Source of the DNA: Methanocella_A sp049676595
GTDB lineage: Archaea > Halobacteriota > Methanocellia > Methanocellales > Methanocellaceae
NCBI RefSeq assembly: GCF_049676595.1
Contig: NZ_CP187259.1
Span: 3,100,001-3,164,000, forward strand
Length of the DNA stretch: 64,000 nt
Reading direction: 5' to 3'
In this document: positions 1 through 9,035 of the stretch, in pieces
Numbering within the stretch: position 1 is the first letter of the stretch
How the letters are laid out: the number at the start of each line of letters is the position of its first letter
Made by a program: the position numbers and the translations under genes
Notes under the pieces: generated by a model
Told to the model about the DNA's origin: nothing
Seen by the model: the letters and a program-made list of their open reading frames with translations, nothing else
Database searches by the model: none

Positions 1-1262
1 TTTCCTAAACTTTTTGGAGTTTCAAAGAATAAATCATACAACACATAGTGGATTTCTACAGGAACTCCAGTATCGCCATTGAGGGCATGTAATGCAGTAT
101 AATGGCGATTGTTAATTATTTTCATTGAACCATTAATATAATATTTTGCGGATTGTATTCTTTCTTGTACGGATTTTTCCACCTTAGAAATGTTATTTTC
201 TTTCCTGTTATATTTTTTATTAAACAAAATTATAAGTCCGTAACTATCCCTTGATCTCAAATATCCCAATATTTGCTCGATACCGTCATCTAATGTGCTT
301 TTTGTCTTCCAATTCTTACATTCAGCTATAAATACACAATTACCCTTCACGTTTATGAGAATATCACATTTACCAATGCCAGAAAAGGCTTCGCCAACAG
401 CATTTCCTTTAAATACTCCATTTAAGTTTGAAAGGATAACATCCCTTAGATCATATTCATTTAGCCTGTTAAAAGTAATGGGAGAGCGTTCAAAGAATCT
501 GCAACAATTATCTATTATTTCTAAGATAGCATTAAATTCTTCTAAAGTTAAGATATTTAACTGATTTGGGGTTGCAAGAGGTTCTTTTATACATTTAATA
601 CTTGATTTTGTCATAACTAAAGAAGATATCTGTGAACTGATCTCTTCATTACGTTGTAGTTTTACAGGTATTTTGTTAGCTATTCGTTCAAGTGTTTGCT
701 GAGCATTTTTTATTCGTTTTATCCTTTCTTCAACAATTGTATCTATTTCTCTTTTTAAGGTAACATTATTTCTTGTTATATTGTCTAAACGTTGATTAAT
801 TTCAGCTTTTACTCGATCAATTTCAACTTGTATTTCAGATTGCGCCTTACTGTCGTCTTCTTCATTAAGCGGCATTACTACCTGTAGGAAGCCATCCATG
901 CAAAAAATTTGGCCAATTTTGGGCTTTTTAATATGGGGACTTAATCGATATAAGATATTCTCAGCATATACAGTTTCAATTTTAAGTGGAAATTTAATTT
1001 TAACTCCAGGAACTTTTAGTAACTCGTCTAAAAGATTACCGTCTTTGTCCATTTCTAAGGTATATTCTGTATATTCAATTATGGGTAATTCTTCATCGTT
1101 AAGAAAAAGTTCTGTTAATGAATATTTAGTAAATAAATATGATTTATATTCATTTATATTAGTAGTTAATAAATCAAGATCATTCTTTGCCGTAGCTTCT
1201 CTCTTCATATATTTAGTACACTCAATGTACCACTCATCGATCGTTTCATCATTAAATACCAA
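1..1262 (-). CDS. PD-(D/E)xK restriction-endonuclease-like protein, C-terminus cut by window edge
   Basis: The reading frame is open from position 1262 to the window edge (420 codons) and has no ATG near its start. I chose a TTG start at 1262 because a GGTGAT Shine-Dalgarno match lies four bases upstream. Residues 1-130 are unrecognised. Residues 138-200 are charged and probably coiled coil. Residues 270-350 carry a nuclease core: GKCD with D300, then AECK with E314 and K316, then QILGY (Q330, Y334), matching the QxxxY motif of Mrr/RecB-like enzymes. DNA or RNA cleavage is therefore likely (family knowledge), but the target is unknown. The gene is AT-rich and divergent from the TPR-HEPN gene at 1441. 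The C-terminal end lies outside the window. Confidence 0.8.
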   Translation of the reverse strand, partial: MVFNDETIDEWYIECTKYMKREATAKNDLDLLTTNINEYKSYLFTKYSLTELFLNDEELPIIEYTEYTLEMDKDGNLLDELLKVPGVKIKFPLKIETVYAENILYRLSPHIKKPKIGQIFCMDGFLQVVMPLNEEDDSKAQSEIQVEIDRVKAEINQRLDNITRNNVTLKREIDTIVEERIKRIKNAQQTLERIANKIPVKLQRNEEISSQISSLVMTKSSIKCIKEPLATPNQLNILTLEEFNAILEIIDNCCRFFERSPITFNRLNEYDLRDVILSNLNGVFKGNAVGEAFSGIGKCDILINVKGNCVFIAECKNWKTKSTLDDGIEQILGYLRSRDSYGLIILFNKKYNRKENNISKVEKSVQERIQSAKYYINGSMKIINNRHYTALHALNGDTGVPVEIHYVLYDLFFETPKSLG

Positions 1263-1440
1263 TAGATCACCGAAATGTAGGAGTTATTACGATATCATCA
1301 TATTTAATAGAAATGGTAAATAATTAATAAAACTTTTATAAAAAGAAAAAGTTAACTATGCTCTAAGATAAATATACAAAGGCATAATACACAATAACCC
1401 AAAGCATTAAAACTAATTATGTAAATTATTATCTTGGATA
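1263..1440. promoter_or_regulatory. Divergent intergenic region between nuclease and TPR-HEPN genes
   Basis: This is 178 AT-rich bases between two divergent genes. It must hold both promoters. Several A/T runs could be TATA boxes, for example around 1320-1345 and 1410-1435, but none stands out. Shared control of the pair is an inference from the arrangement. Confidence 0.4.
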
Positions 1441-3009
1441 GTGAAAGGCTTGTCAATATTACCGAAACTTAATCAACATTTTGAGTCGGGAGTAAAATTA
1501 TATACAGATAATCAGCTATATGAAGCGGTTTCGGAATTTAAACAAATAGTTGATGGCGGTTACACGATACCAGGGAATGAGAATAATGATGTACATAAGC
1601 TTATACAAAGGTCTCATTTCCAATTAGGGCATATATATAAATCACAAAATCGTTATAAAGATGCCATTACTGAATTTAATTATATATATAGCGCAAATGA
1701 GAATTATCTTAACGCTAAGTTAGAAGTTGCTCAATTATATACCACGTTATATGATGATACTGGTTCGGAATATTATAAGAATAATGCTAAGTCCACCTAT
1801 GAATCCATACTTTGGTCATACCCTGACTGTCACATAGCTCATTATAAGTTGGCAGAACTTATTAGATTTGATGAAAAAGAGATAGATAGAACGTATAAAG
1901 AATATAAAACTGCTATAAGATTAATCCCATCATCGCTCGAAGTCCGTTTTTCGTTTATTGAGTTTTTGCTAGAGATGGAAGAGTATAGCGAAGTTATAAA
2001 ACAGTCAAAAGAAATAATATCAACTGATAAAAATAATGCTGAAGCCCATTATTGGTTATCTGAGGCATTATTTGGTAAAGAGGATGTACAAAACGCTATT
2101 ATTGAAATTAAGCAAGCGATTGATTTAGATGGATCTAATCCCAAGTATCACGATGAATATGGACTAATTTTAAAAAATGTAGAAGATATAGACAATGCAA
2201 TTTCTGAATTTCGAAAAGCACAAGAATTAAAACCGAACATTTTTTCTTACGGTAGTCATTTAGTCGATACGTTAGTTGAAATTGGAGAATATGATGAAGC
2301 AATAAAAGAATGTAACAAAATGAAGAGAATGCAAAGTTATGAATACATCTACATTAAGTGTGGCGAAATATATGAAAAAATTGGGCAATGGGATGATGCA
2401 ATTTTAGAATATCTCGAAGCTTTAAATAAAAATAAAGACTATAATAAAGCTAAAGAAAAACTAAAAATCGCCAAAGAAAAATTAAGACACATAAATAAAA
2501 AAGGAAAAGTTTATGCTTTTTCTGAAGTTGAAGATGAGTTCCTAACAGATTACCAACTACAGAAAAAATTGAAAAATATTATCGAAAATACTGAAAAAAA
2601 CATGAGAGAACTAATTTCTGGTGTAATGGAAAACACATATGGAAAAGACTGGATATCAGTATTAGAAACGAAGCATACTACTATAAAAGCTATAATCAAA
2701 AGTTGTAAAGATAAGCAAGATAAAGAATACAAAAGTTATGGTGATTGTTCAACAGATATATTAGACTTCTCATATCCTGCTGACTTATTCACAATTATAT
2801 TCATCGAATGGGATGTATTTAAAAGCATAATGAGTGTTGGCTCAAAAGAAAAAATGGAAAAAAAGTATTGGAGTAAACATGCCGATCAAATAGCTAAGCT
2901 AAGGACACCAATAGCTCACAATAGATCGGTTAAATTACTAAGACATGAAAAGATATTAGCTATAGCATACTGCGAAGAAGTTAATAACAGTATAAGCAGA
3001 TATAAGTAA
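1441..3009 (+). CDS. TPR-repeat protein with C-terminal Swt1-type HEPN domain
   Basis: This 522-residue protein has tandem TPR helices over residues about 10-345. Recurrent A/Y/G-spaced helices such as AHYWLSEALFGKEDVQNAI are visible. A charged linker follows, then an all-helical C-terminal domain at about 385-522. That domain contains LRTPIAHNR, so R488 and H493 form the R-x4-H signature of HEPN ribonuclease-type domains, in the form seen in Swt1-like HEPN proteins. TPRs usually bind partner proteins or peptides, so this may be a sensor-effector fusion (inference). The start is GTG with only a weak upstream GGATA, so a leaderless transcript is possible. The gene is AT-rich and divergent from the nuclease gene, which suggests a defence-like pair. 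Confidence 0.8.
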   Translation: MKGLSILPKLNQHFESGVKLYTDNQLYEAVSEFKQIVDGGYTIPGNENNDVHKLIQRSHFQLGHIYKSQNRYKDAITEFNYIYSANENYLNAKLEVAQLYTTLYDDTGSEYYKNNAKSTYESILWSYPDCHIAHYKLAELIRFDEKEIDRTYKEYKTAIRLIPSSLEVRFSFIEFLLEMEEYSEVIKQSKEIISTDKNNAEAHYWLSEALFGKEDVQNAIIEIKQAIDLDGSNPKYHDEYGLILKNVEDIDNAISEFRKAQELKPNIFSYGSHLVDTLVEIGEYDEAIKECNKMKRMQSYEYIYIKCGEIYEKIGQWDDAILEYLEALNKNKDYNKAKEKLKIAKEKLRHINKKGKVYAFSEVEDEFLTDYQLQKKLKNIIENTEKNMRELISGVMENTYGKDWISVLETKHTTIKAIIKSCKDKQDKEYKSYGDCSTDILDFSYPADLFTIIFIEWDVFKSIMSVGSKEKMEKKYWSKHADQIAKLRTPIAHNRSVKLLRHEKILAIAYCEEVNNSISRYK

Positions 3010-3367
3010 ATATTTAAATAACTGGTTAATAAATGAATTATAATTATTCGTACAAGGTAGCTAAGTTTTGTTATACTCATAGGTAGTCGAAAAAAGACTG
3101 TAAATAATGGTGTATACAAAGATAAAACAAGACAAAAATATTTTTATATATAACATTATTTTTAGAATAATGGCATATGTGATACCCGTTTATTGAACTT
3201 AATACAAGTTATGACGGATATTACGTGTTTGTTTCATATATATAATAATTAACACGAATTAAATAAAAATAAAAAATATACTATATATGCGTAATACCCG
3301 TCATAAATAATTAAACTATCGATATATGTACTCAGAAAAATAAGAAAAAAGGAAGAGGTGGCGCACA
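3010..3367. other. AT-rich intergenic region
   Basis: This is 358 bases between two gene ends, one pointing right and one pointing left. I see no convincing ORF. The octamer ATACCCGT occurs twice (near 3183 and 3294), which could be a protein-binding site or chance. No clear terminator hairpin is visible. Confidence 0.4.
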
Positions 3368-5983
3368 TCAACCGTTAATAGCTCTAATTGTCTCTTTTAT
3401 ATCGGCGCAGGTTACAGTTTGCGGAGGCTTCAGGCGTAACCCGACACGCACGCGGTACTGTTTAAGCTTGCCGTTCTCGTCCTTTTCAGTGTCACTGTAG
3501 CGGGTGGCAAGCTTGAAACCTAAGCTATTCAGCTTCCGGGCAAAGGTGTTAGGCGAGAGGAATTCTGCCTCGTGGCTGACCTGCCATACCCTGTAGTCAT
3601 CGTACAATCGCTCAGGCAAGCACCAAAACGACTCGCCTTTGCCGATGTCGCAACGGTCAGCAAGGAATGCGGCAATGTAGTCAGATTCCTGCCAGTGCTC
3701 TTCCGTAGCGTTAATGACTGCCGCAGGTTCTATGAAGCCCTCTGTCTTCCACTTCCTGTAGCCCTCAAGCATCCAGTTAAAGATACCTGCCTTTTCTTCG
3801 AGCAGCTTGGCCTTCAGGTTCTTATCCAGCTTGTCCAAATCAACGTTAAGGTTGAAGGGCACTATCCTTAGCCTTCTCTCCATAGCGCGATCTTTCCTTG
3901 CGGTAGGAACGTGGTTGAACAGGAACGTAACCTTTGCCTGAGGCGTGTACTCGAACTCTGGCATGTGTTTTTCTTCGGCGTTAATGCGCTCGCCGCCAGT
4001 GAACGACTTGAGCTTCTCGGTGTTCCAGGTCTGACCTTCGGCAACCTCGGAGCAGACAAGTAATCGTATGCTCCTGAGCCTGCCAAAGCTGAACCTGCCG
4101 TTGTTACCGCCCCGGGAATTGGTAAAAGCGGTACTGCTGGCAGTAGCTGCATAGTCTCCCATGATATCGTGCCATACTTCGACAAGCACCGATTTGCCGT
4201 TAGCACCAGCGCCCTTGAATACCATGAAGAGTTGTTCTCTGGTATCCCCGCTAAGGCAGTAGCCTGCCCATTTCTGGATGTATTCGGCAAGTGCTTTGTC
4301 ACCGCAGGTAATCTCATCGATAAACCGATCATAGGTCGGGCAAGTGGCCTGCGGGTCATAGGCGACATTTTCCTGCATAGTCATGAGGAAAGGCTTAGTG
4401 CGCTCTCCATGCGGGATAAACTCGCCAGTGTCAAGGTTGATTACTCCGTTGAGCAGGTTGACCATGTTCTTGTCTTTATCCAGTTCGTCAATACCGTCGA
4501 GGGCGAACGTGCCGACAACCTTAGAGGCTACATTGATTATGCTGGATAACCCGCCACTGCTCCGCATGTAGCGGTACTGGCCGTATTGGTTCTTGACCTT
4601 GGCAGCATGGGCTTCCTTGGCTGTACCCTCAAGTGTCTTCGTCATCGAACTTAGGTATAATACACGGTCGATCAGCACGTCAGCCATATCGGTAATTTTC
4701 TGGCTAAGGCAAGCAGCTTCTACGTCTTCAGGCCAGAATTGGCCATTCCATAGGAACCATCGCTTAGTGCCCCTTACATACCGGATATCCTCGCCGTCCA
4801 GATAGGCCAGCATTTCAGAGATTCCAGTGTCATCTTTTGCTGCGTCGAAGGGCCAGCTCTTGACGTAGTAGTTGTTACGGTAGTTCCATGCAGGCGACTT
4901 CTCACCATTGCAGCCTTCGGTACTAGGGCACAGGCCTTCTGCGTCCATCGTAGCGCACCGTAGGCATTTGTAGCCCTTGTCGAAGATGCAATCTACCTGC
5001 TGCTCAGTAATGTCGGGATTGAAGTCAGGAGCGGCGCTAAATACAGCCATTATGGAGCCTTTATCTAGATGGAGCCCTGCCAGGTAGCAACCGAGAGCGA
5101 ACCTGCTGCTGTGGTCAGCCTTGCCTGCCTGAAGCTCAGAGATGATGGTCTTGATGCATGGCGGGCTGTGCTTGTCACAGTAGTACCGCGTCCTAATGGG
5201 CATAGCCTCGACGTTGCTGTATACAGGGTCACGCTCTTCCTGATCGAAGGCTTCCTCATCAAGCAGCCTGCCAATCTTACGGAGCATTTCTTTGATACTC
5301 TCAGGCAGTGGCTGGATGTGATTATCGTTCAAGGCCTTGTACTCGCCTTTTTCGTCAATACTATTGGCAGCTACGATAAGACCGCCAACGGCCTTGAGGT
5401 CCACGCCTGGCCAATCCCTGTCCTCTATCCTATTGGACACGACACCTTTGTGCGTTTTCGTGAAGATGTGATTGCCGGAAGTGACATTTAATCCGCCACG
5501 AAGGAAGTATACGTGCCGTCCACCACTACGAGTCTCCTCGATGTAGGTCTTAGACATCTCGGGGTATAAGGCCATGTGCTGATTGAAGGTCTCAAGCCCG
5601 CCATTCTTCTTATCGTAGTCAAGAACGACAAGATCGGACGGCCCTGTTATGATACCCACTAGTCCATCTGGGTGCCTCGACCAAAGCCGCCTTACCTCAG
5701 CCTCGTCGGACGTAGCGTAGCACCATTTGCGTAATGGCCTCTTATCGGTCGGGCGGATAGGGATAACCTTGAAGCCCAATTTCGCCCAGTATAAAGCGCT
5801 CTGAAGGTTCTGCGCCCTCATCGAGTCACGATCGAACATCTTAACATTGGTAGGGAGATCGGTACTGATGCATCCGTCTACCCCAATCTGTTCTGCCCCG
5901 TTCTTCATCTGTACTGCCGCTTCGGCAATCTGCCCGTTCCGAAGTTCCGGCGTTTCCAAAGTACTAATTTCAGTGTCGAGCAT
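3368..5983 (-). CDS. Primase-polymerase / PriL-like Fe-S domain / SF3 (D5-P4) helicase fusion
   Basis: This 871-residue replication protein is typical of plasmids, viruses and integrated elements. Residues 60-240 are a prim-pol domain: VVLDYDKK supplies the metal-binding D122 and D124, and GGRHVYF includes H157. Residues 270-360 resemble the iron-sulphur domain of the archaeal primase large subunit, with cysteines at 276, 340, 343, 352 and 358 and the typical TMDAEGLC context. Residues about 385-560 are D5_N-like. The helicase Walker A is GAGANGKS at 591-598. It would prime and unwind DNA at the element's origin. The ATG start is preceded by GAGGT at good spacing. GC content is higher than its AT-rich surroundings, so the island is a mosaic. 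Confidence 0.9.
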   Translation of the reverse strand: MLDTEISTLETPELRNGQIAEAAVQMKNGAEQIGVDGCISTDLPTNVKMFDRDSMRAQNLQSALYWAKLGFKVIPIRPTDKRPLRKWCYATSDEAEVRRLWSRHPDGLVGIITGPSDLVVLDYDKKNGGLETFNQHMALYPEMSKTYIEETRSGGRHVYFLRGGLNVTSGNHIFTKTHKGVVSNRIEDRDWPGVDLKAVGGLIVAANSIDEKGEYKALNDNHIQPLPESIKEMLRKIGRLLDEEAFDQEERDPVYSNVEAMPIRTRYYCDKHSPPCIKTIISELQAGKADHSSRFALGCYLAGLHLDKGSIMAVFSAAPDFNPDITEQQVDCIFDKGYKCLRCATMDAEGLCPSTEGCNGEKSPAWNYRNNYYVKSWPFDAAKDDTGISEMLAYLDGEDIRYVRGTKRWFLWNGQFWPEDVEAACLSQKITDMADVLIDRVLYLSSMTKTLEGTAKEAHAAKVKNQYGQYRYMRSSGGLSSIINVASKVVGTFALDGIDELDKDKNMVNLLNGVINLDTGEFIPHGERTKPFLMTMQENVAYDPQATCPTYDRFIDEITCGDKALAEYIQKWAGYCLSGDTREQLFMVFKGAGANGKSVLVEVWHDIMGDYAATASSTAFTNSRGGNNGRFSFGRLRSIRLLVCSEVAEGQTWNTEKLKSFTGGERINAEEKHMPEFEYTPQAKVTFLFNHVPTARKDRAMERRLRIVPFNLNVDLDKLDKNLKAKLLEEKAGIFNWMLEGYRKWKTEGFIEPAAVINATEEHWQESDYIAAFLADRCDIGKGESFWCLPERLYDDYRVWQVSHEAEFLSPNTFARKLNSLGFKLATRYSDTEKDENGKLKQYRVRVGLRLKPPQTVTCADIKETIRAING

Positions 5984-6673
5984 TTACAATACCTCATATT
6001 CTTGTAAAAATCCCCTCGGCTACCGTAGACAACGCTTAAATAAACGAAGAACAGAATCTATGTGTCAAGACAGATGCCGCCTTCATGCGCTATATCCACA
6101 GCCTTGGGGGCTGCATTTAAAATTTTTCTCAAAGTTTTGTTGAGTAAATTCCTCCAGCGACTACCTGTACTACGTGCGCATATTTAAGACTTCCTCGCCT
6201 GTAAAAAATAAATGACTTAGACGTATGCCGAAAATTTAAAAATAAATTAAATTTTTCAAAATTACTTCACCTACTTCACATGCCTTACTATGCGTCGAAA
6301 AATTATGGCACTTACTTCACATATTAACTATCGTTAAGCAATTATTTATATAAGAGAACAAATGGCATGAATATGGACATGTTTTTATAAAATTAATCAT
6401 ATTATCGTAATTTATTGCTGAATTATACCTCGCGCCGCACTCTCAACAATCACACATCGCATGATCAACCGTTAGTATCCTCTAAAATAGGGTATACAGG
6501 TGTTTAAACCTGTTCCCTGATCCACGGAAAAATAAATTATCGCATTTCAGTTAGCCGTTTCGTAAAAAAAATATGGTCAACAGTTTATTGTAACCTGTAG
6601 ACTTCCAAGTGTTACTTATTAAAAATAATGATATGATACCATTAATTATAATTATGATTGGGCAGGGATTCTG
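5984..6673. other. Long intergenic region upstream of the primase-helicase
   Basis: This is 690 bases, AT-rich from about 6180 on, with no credible gene. A TTTATTTAAG-like TATA box on the minus strand near 6045-6055 could serve the primase-helicase gene. The region also holds three copies of TACTTCAC (listed separately). Its place next to a replication gene makes it the best candidate in the window for the element's origin, but this is inference. Confidence 0.45.
6263..6320. repeat. Three direct copies of TACTTCAC (possible iterons or operator)
   Basis: TACTTCAC occurs at 6263-6270, 6272-6279 and 6313-6320, all in the same orientation, about 280-340 bases upstream of the primase-helicase start. 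Short direct repeats next to a replication gene may be initiator-binding iterons or a repressor site. The copies are short, so chance remains possible. Confidence 0.45.
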
Positions 6674-7312
6674 CTATTTTATGTTAGATTTGTCGAATAT
6701 ACCTTTGTTCTCGACATACATTGTCGTATCGTACCTTGTAGTGTAATTATAGGGTTCACTTGTTTCTTTAATGGTGCCATTTTCATATACGCCAAATTTC
6801 ATTGTGCCATTTTTGTTTTCAGTCCAAGATGATATCAGGGGTGAAACCCACCTATCACCTATTGTTAGATTGATAATTTGTTTCTGATAACTCATCTGTA
6901 CGGTACCATTGTGGTCTACACCTAAAATGGTCAGATTATCATCAACCTTATAGGGCAGGCTGTATATCCCTCGAACATCCATCTCCCCCCTGCGGCGTTC
7001 ATAACTAAACGTAAAGTAAAACGTACCATACACCATTTTAAGGCTATCATTTATGGTAATCTCATTTCTTAACAATCCCTCTGAACCATCATAATCGAAA
7101 ACAGGGGGCCTTGGCGGTTCCATAACAGTAGGGACTCTACCTTCGATCATTGTTACATTTGGATTTTCACTGATCATTTCGAATATTGCGACGTACTTAT
7201 TTGATGGCAGATCACTAGTCGGTTGATTTTGAGTAATACAGCCGCCAATAGGCAATCCGATGATCAGGATTATTAATGAAATGGTAGCAGCTAGATACTT
7301 CATTGAACTCAA
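6674..7312 (-). CDS. Secreted lipoprotein of unknown function
   Basis: This 212-residue protein starts with a basic-hydrophobic signal peptide ending in a lipobox, LPIGGC, so it should be exported and anchored through the cysteine at about residue 25. The mature part is hydrophilic and rich in beta-type sequence. It has many N-x-S/T sequons (for example NVT, NLT, NGT, NYT), compatible with archaeal N-glycosylation at the cell surface. I recognise no family. It is AT-rich like the rest of the island, and it is the last gene before the tRNA-Ser. Confidence 0.75.
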   Translation of the reverse strand: MSSMKYLAATISLIILIIGLPIGGCITQNQPTSDLPSNKYVAIFEMISENPNVTMIEGRVPTVMEPPRPPVFDYDGSEGLLRNEITINDSLKMVYGTFYFTFSYERRRGEMDVRGIYSLPYKVDDNLTILGVDHNGTVQMSYQKQIINLTIGDRWVSPLISSWTENKNGTMKFGVYENGTIKETSEPYNYTTRYDTTMYVENKGIFDKSNIK

Positions 7313-7721
7313 GAGATAATTTACTTTATAATAAATAAAGCAATAGGTTGCTCCTTAAAATCAAGCGAGAAGATTCATTCTAATTTTCTCCTACATAAAC
7401 CATTGGATAAAAATCTGTGTCTATTGCAGAGCTTCAGCATTTAAATACAAGAACAAATACCTGAAGTTTTTTGCTGGGGGATAAAAACAGATCGACCCCC
7501 TGTAATTCCGATCTTTATTTTTTACAAATTTTGAGGTTTCAAGTGGCGGCGCGCCTCGAAACCTTTAAGTTTCCAGATGCCTATTGAGTTATGGAACAGG
7601 TGAACAGGTTCATAGTGAACTGCTCACAGAAACAACGCCAAATAAATCCCTTGTTTGCCCATCACTATCGTTAAGTGAAAAAGGTAAAACAAGCCATTTA
7701 AGGCCGAATAAAAGGTAAAAG
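7313..7721. other. Intergenic region between lipoprotein gene and tRNA-Ser, with inverted repeat
   Basis: This is 409 bases without a credible gene. It holds an inverted repeat, AGGTTTC at 7534-7540 and GAAACCT at 7558-7564, around a GGCGCGCC palindrome. It also lies directly beyond the tRNA-Ser 3' end, where an attachment site would be expected if the left island integrated there. I could not find a second copy of the tRNA 3' end inside the window. Confidence 0.45.
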
Positions 7722-7805
7722 CGCCGCGGCGGAGATTTGAACTCCGGAGCTCTTACGAGCACAGGTTTAGCAAACCTGCTCCATACCAGGCTTGGATACC
7801 GCGAC
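7722..7805 (-). tRNA. tRNA-Ser (anticodon GCT)
   Basis: This 84-base gene reads on the minus strand. The acceptor stem GTCGCGG pairs with CCGCGGC (one G-T pair). The anticodon arm is CAGGT-TTGCTAA-ACCTG, giving anticodon GCT. There is a long variable arm, as expected for tRNA-Ser, and a T arm CGGAG-TTCAAAT-CTCCG. CCA is not encoded. Its 3' end faces the AT-rich island. Confidence 0.93.
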
Positions 7806-7930
7806 AAGAATGAATGCAGAGGCCTAATCTACCCTTATAGTATTTAAGATTTTCCGGCCCTGCAAGTCTATTCAATGCTCTCCAACATATTATATTATAT
7901 TTGGCATATATAATTTGCGCAAGCCTGAAA

Positions 7931-8932
7931 TCAGCCCCCGACGGCAAGTCCCACGGCTTTAGTGGAAGACCCGTCCTCGGGCAGGAAGAACACGTACGCA
8001 GGGCGTGCTCCGCCATTCGTCAAACGCTCCACTGCAGAGGCATCTGCTTCGAGCTGGAACCCGATAGCAACCTTATCTGAGGCTGAAGCGTAAACTGCGC
8101 TAATCCGGGCTTTGCCGTCGGCTGCAGTCGTAAAGAAGGCCCTCCCGAGGTCCATCCGCCCGCTTTCCACAAGCGCCCTGAGCGCCTCGACAGAAGTCGC
8201 ATCGGTTTTCGCCAGCAGGTACTGGCCGATGCGGGCGTCTTCCTGGACGGCGATGTCCGAAGGCTGGCGCACGAAGGACACTCCTGCGCCCCATACACGG
8301 GCTTGTAGCGTCATGGCGATGATGCCCGTCAGGGGAGTGTCGGCCAGCGATCCAAGATACGGCCTGGCCAGATACGTGAGCACGATCTCCCTTACTAACC
8401 CGTCCCGCAAGAAAGAGTCGGTGACGTCGTACGGCACGGTGAGGTCGACCTGCTCTGGCCTGATGGTGTTAAAGTATAGCTCGTCGGTCATGTAGGCGAT
8501 CGTCTGATCGGTCAGCACGTCCGCGTCCCCGATCATCTCCACCGTGTCGTCCAGCCCGAAGAGATCGCAGGTCGGCTCGAGCATGGGATATCTCGACCGG
8601 ACGAACGTCTTCATCTCCCCGGCGGTCAGGTAAGCCTGCCGCTTCGGATAAGCGCGGCAAGCATACGGCCGGGCATCGTGCACGCTGCACAGCTTCCCAT
8701 CCAAAAACGGGCACCGCTGCTCAACCGTCCGGAGGTACATGTGAATCATCGGGTTCAGCGAAGTTGCTCCGATCTCGCAATAGCGGCTGAAGAGCTCCGC
8801 CGGCGGCACGTTCAGGCGCTCTGCCAGCCGGAACAGCTCGTAAGACGTCAGCTGGATCAGGTCCTGGTTAGCGCAGCACTGGCCGCACATCGCACACTCG
8901 AAGGGTCTGATGTCACCACTCATTTCTACCAC
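7931..8932 (-). CDS. YkgJ-type cysteine-cluster protein (putative metal-chelating)
   Basis: This is 333 residues. The N-terminal 110 residues carry the cysteine cluster of the YkgJ/UPF0153 family: CAMCGQCC near the start, then CPF, CSVHDARPYACRAYP. This family is thought to bind zinc or iron, and its biochemical role is not settled. The C-terminal two thirds are unrecognised and look globular. The 8932 start is GTG, and an ATG three codons later (8923) is equally good. No strong Shine-Dalgarno site separates them. The gene is divergent from the acetyltransferase at 9036. Confidence 0.8.
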   Translation of the reverse strand: MVEMSGDIRPFECAMCGQCCANQDLIQLTSYELFRLAERLNVPPAELFSRYCEIGATSLNPMIHMYLRTVEQRCPFLDGKLCSVHDARPYACRAYPKRQAYLTAGEMKTFVRSRYPMLEPTCDLFGLDDTVEMIGDADVLTDQTIAYMTDELYFNTIRPEQVDLTVPYDVTDSFLRDGLVREIVLTYLARPYLGSLADTPLTGIIAMTLQARVWGAGVSFVRQPSDIAVQEDARIGQYLLAKTDATSVEALRALVESGRMDLGRAFFTTAADGKARISAVYASASDKVAIGFQLEADASAVERLTNGGARPAYVFFLPEDGSSTKAVGLAVGG

Positions 8933-9035
8933 TGCATCGATATTGCGAGGGTGTTAAAATAGTTTTGTAGCCAGAGCGCAGAGGGAAAGATTAGATATTA
9001 ATAATCACGACGCAGATAGCTGTCCCTGAGAGGGT

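Noticed and set aside
898..1323. Rightward open frame of 141 codons
   Set aside because: It lies opposite the nuclease gene, which has clear motifs and a better start; the peptide looks like a shadow.
7531..7573. Attachment-site repeat of the left island
   Set aside because: The inverted repeat here does not copy the 3' end of tRNA-Ser; the partner site, if any, is probably outside the window.
7610..8016. Two leftward open frames across the tRNA-Ser
   Set aside because: They overlap a well-folded tRNA gene and the start of its flanks.
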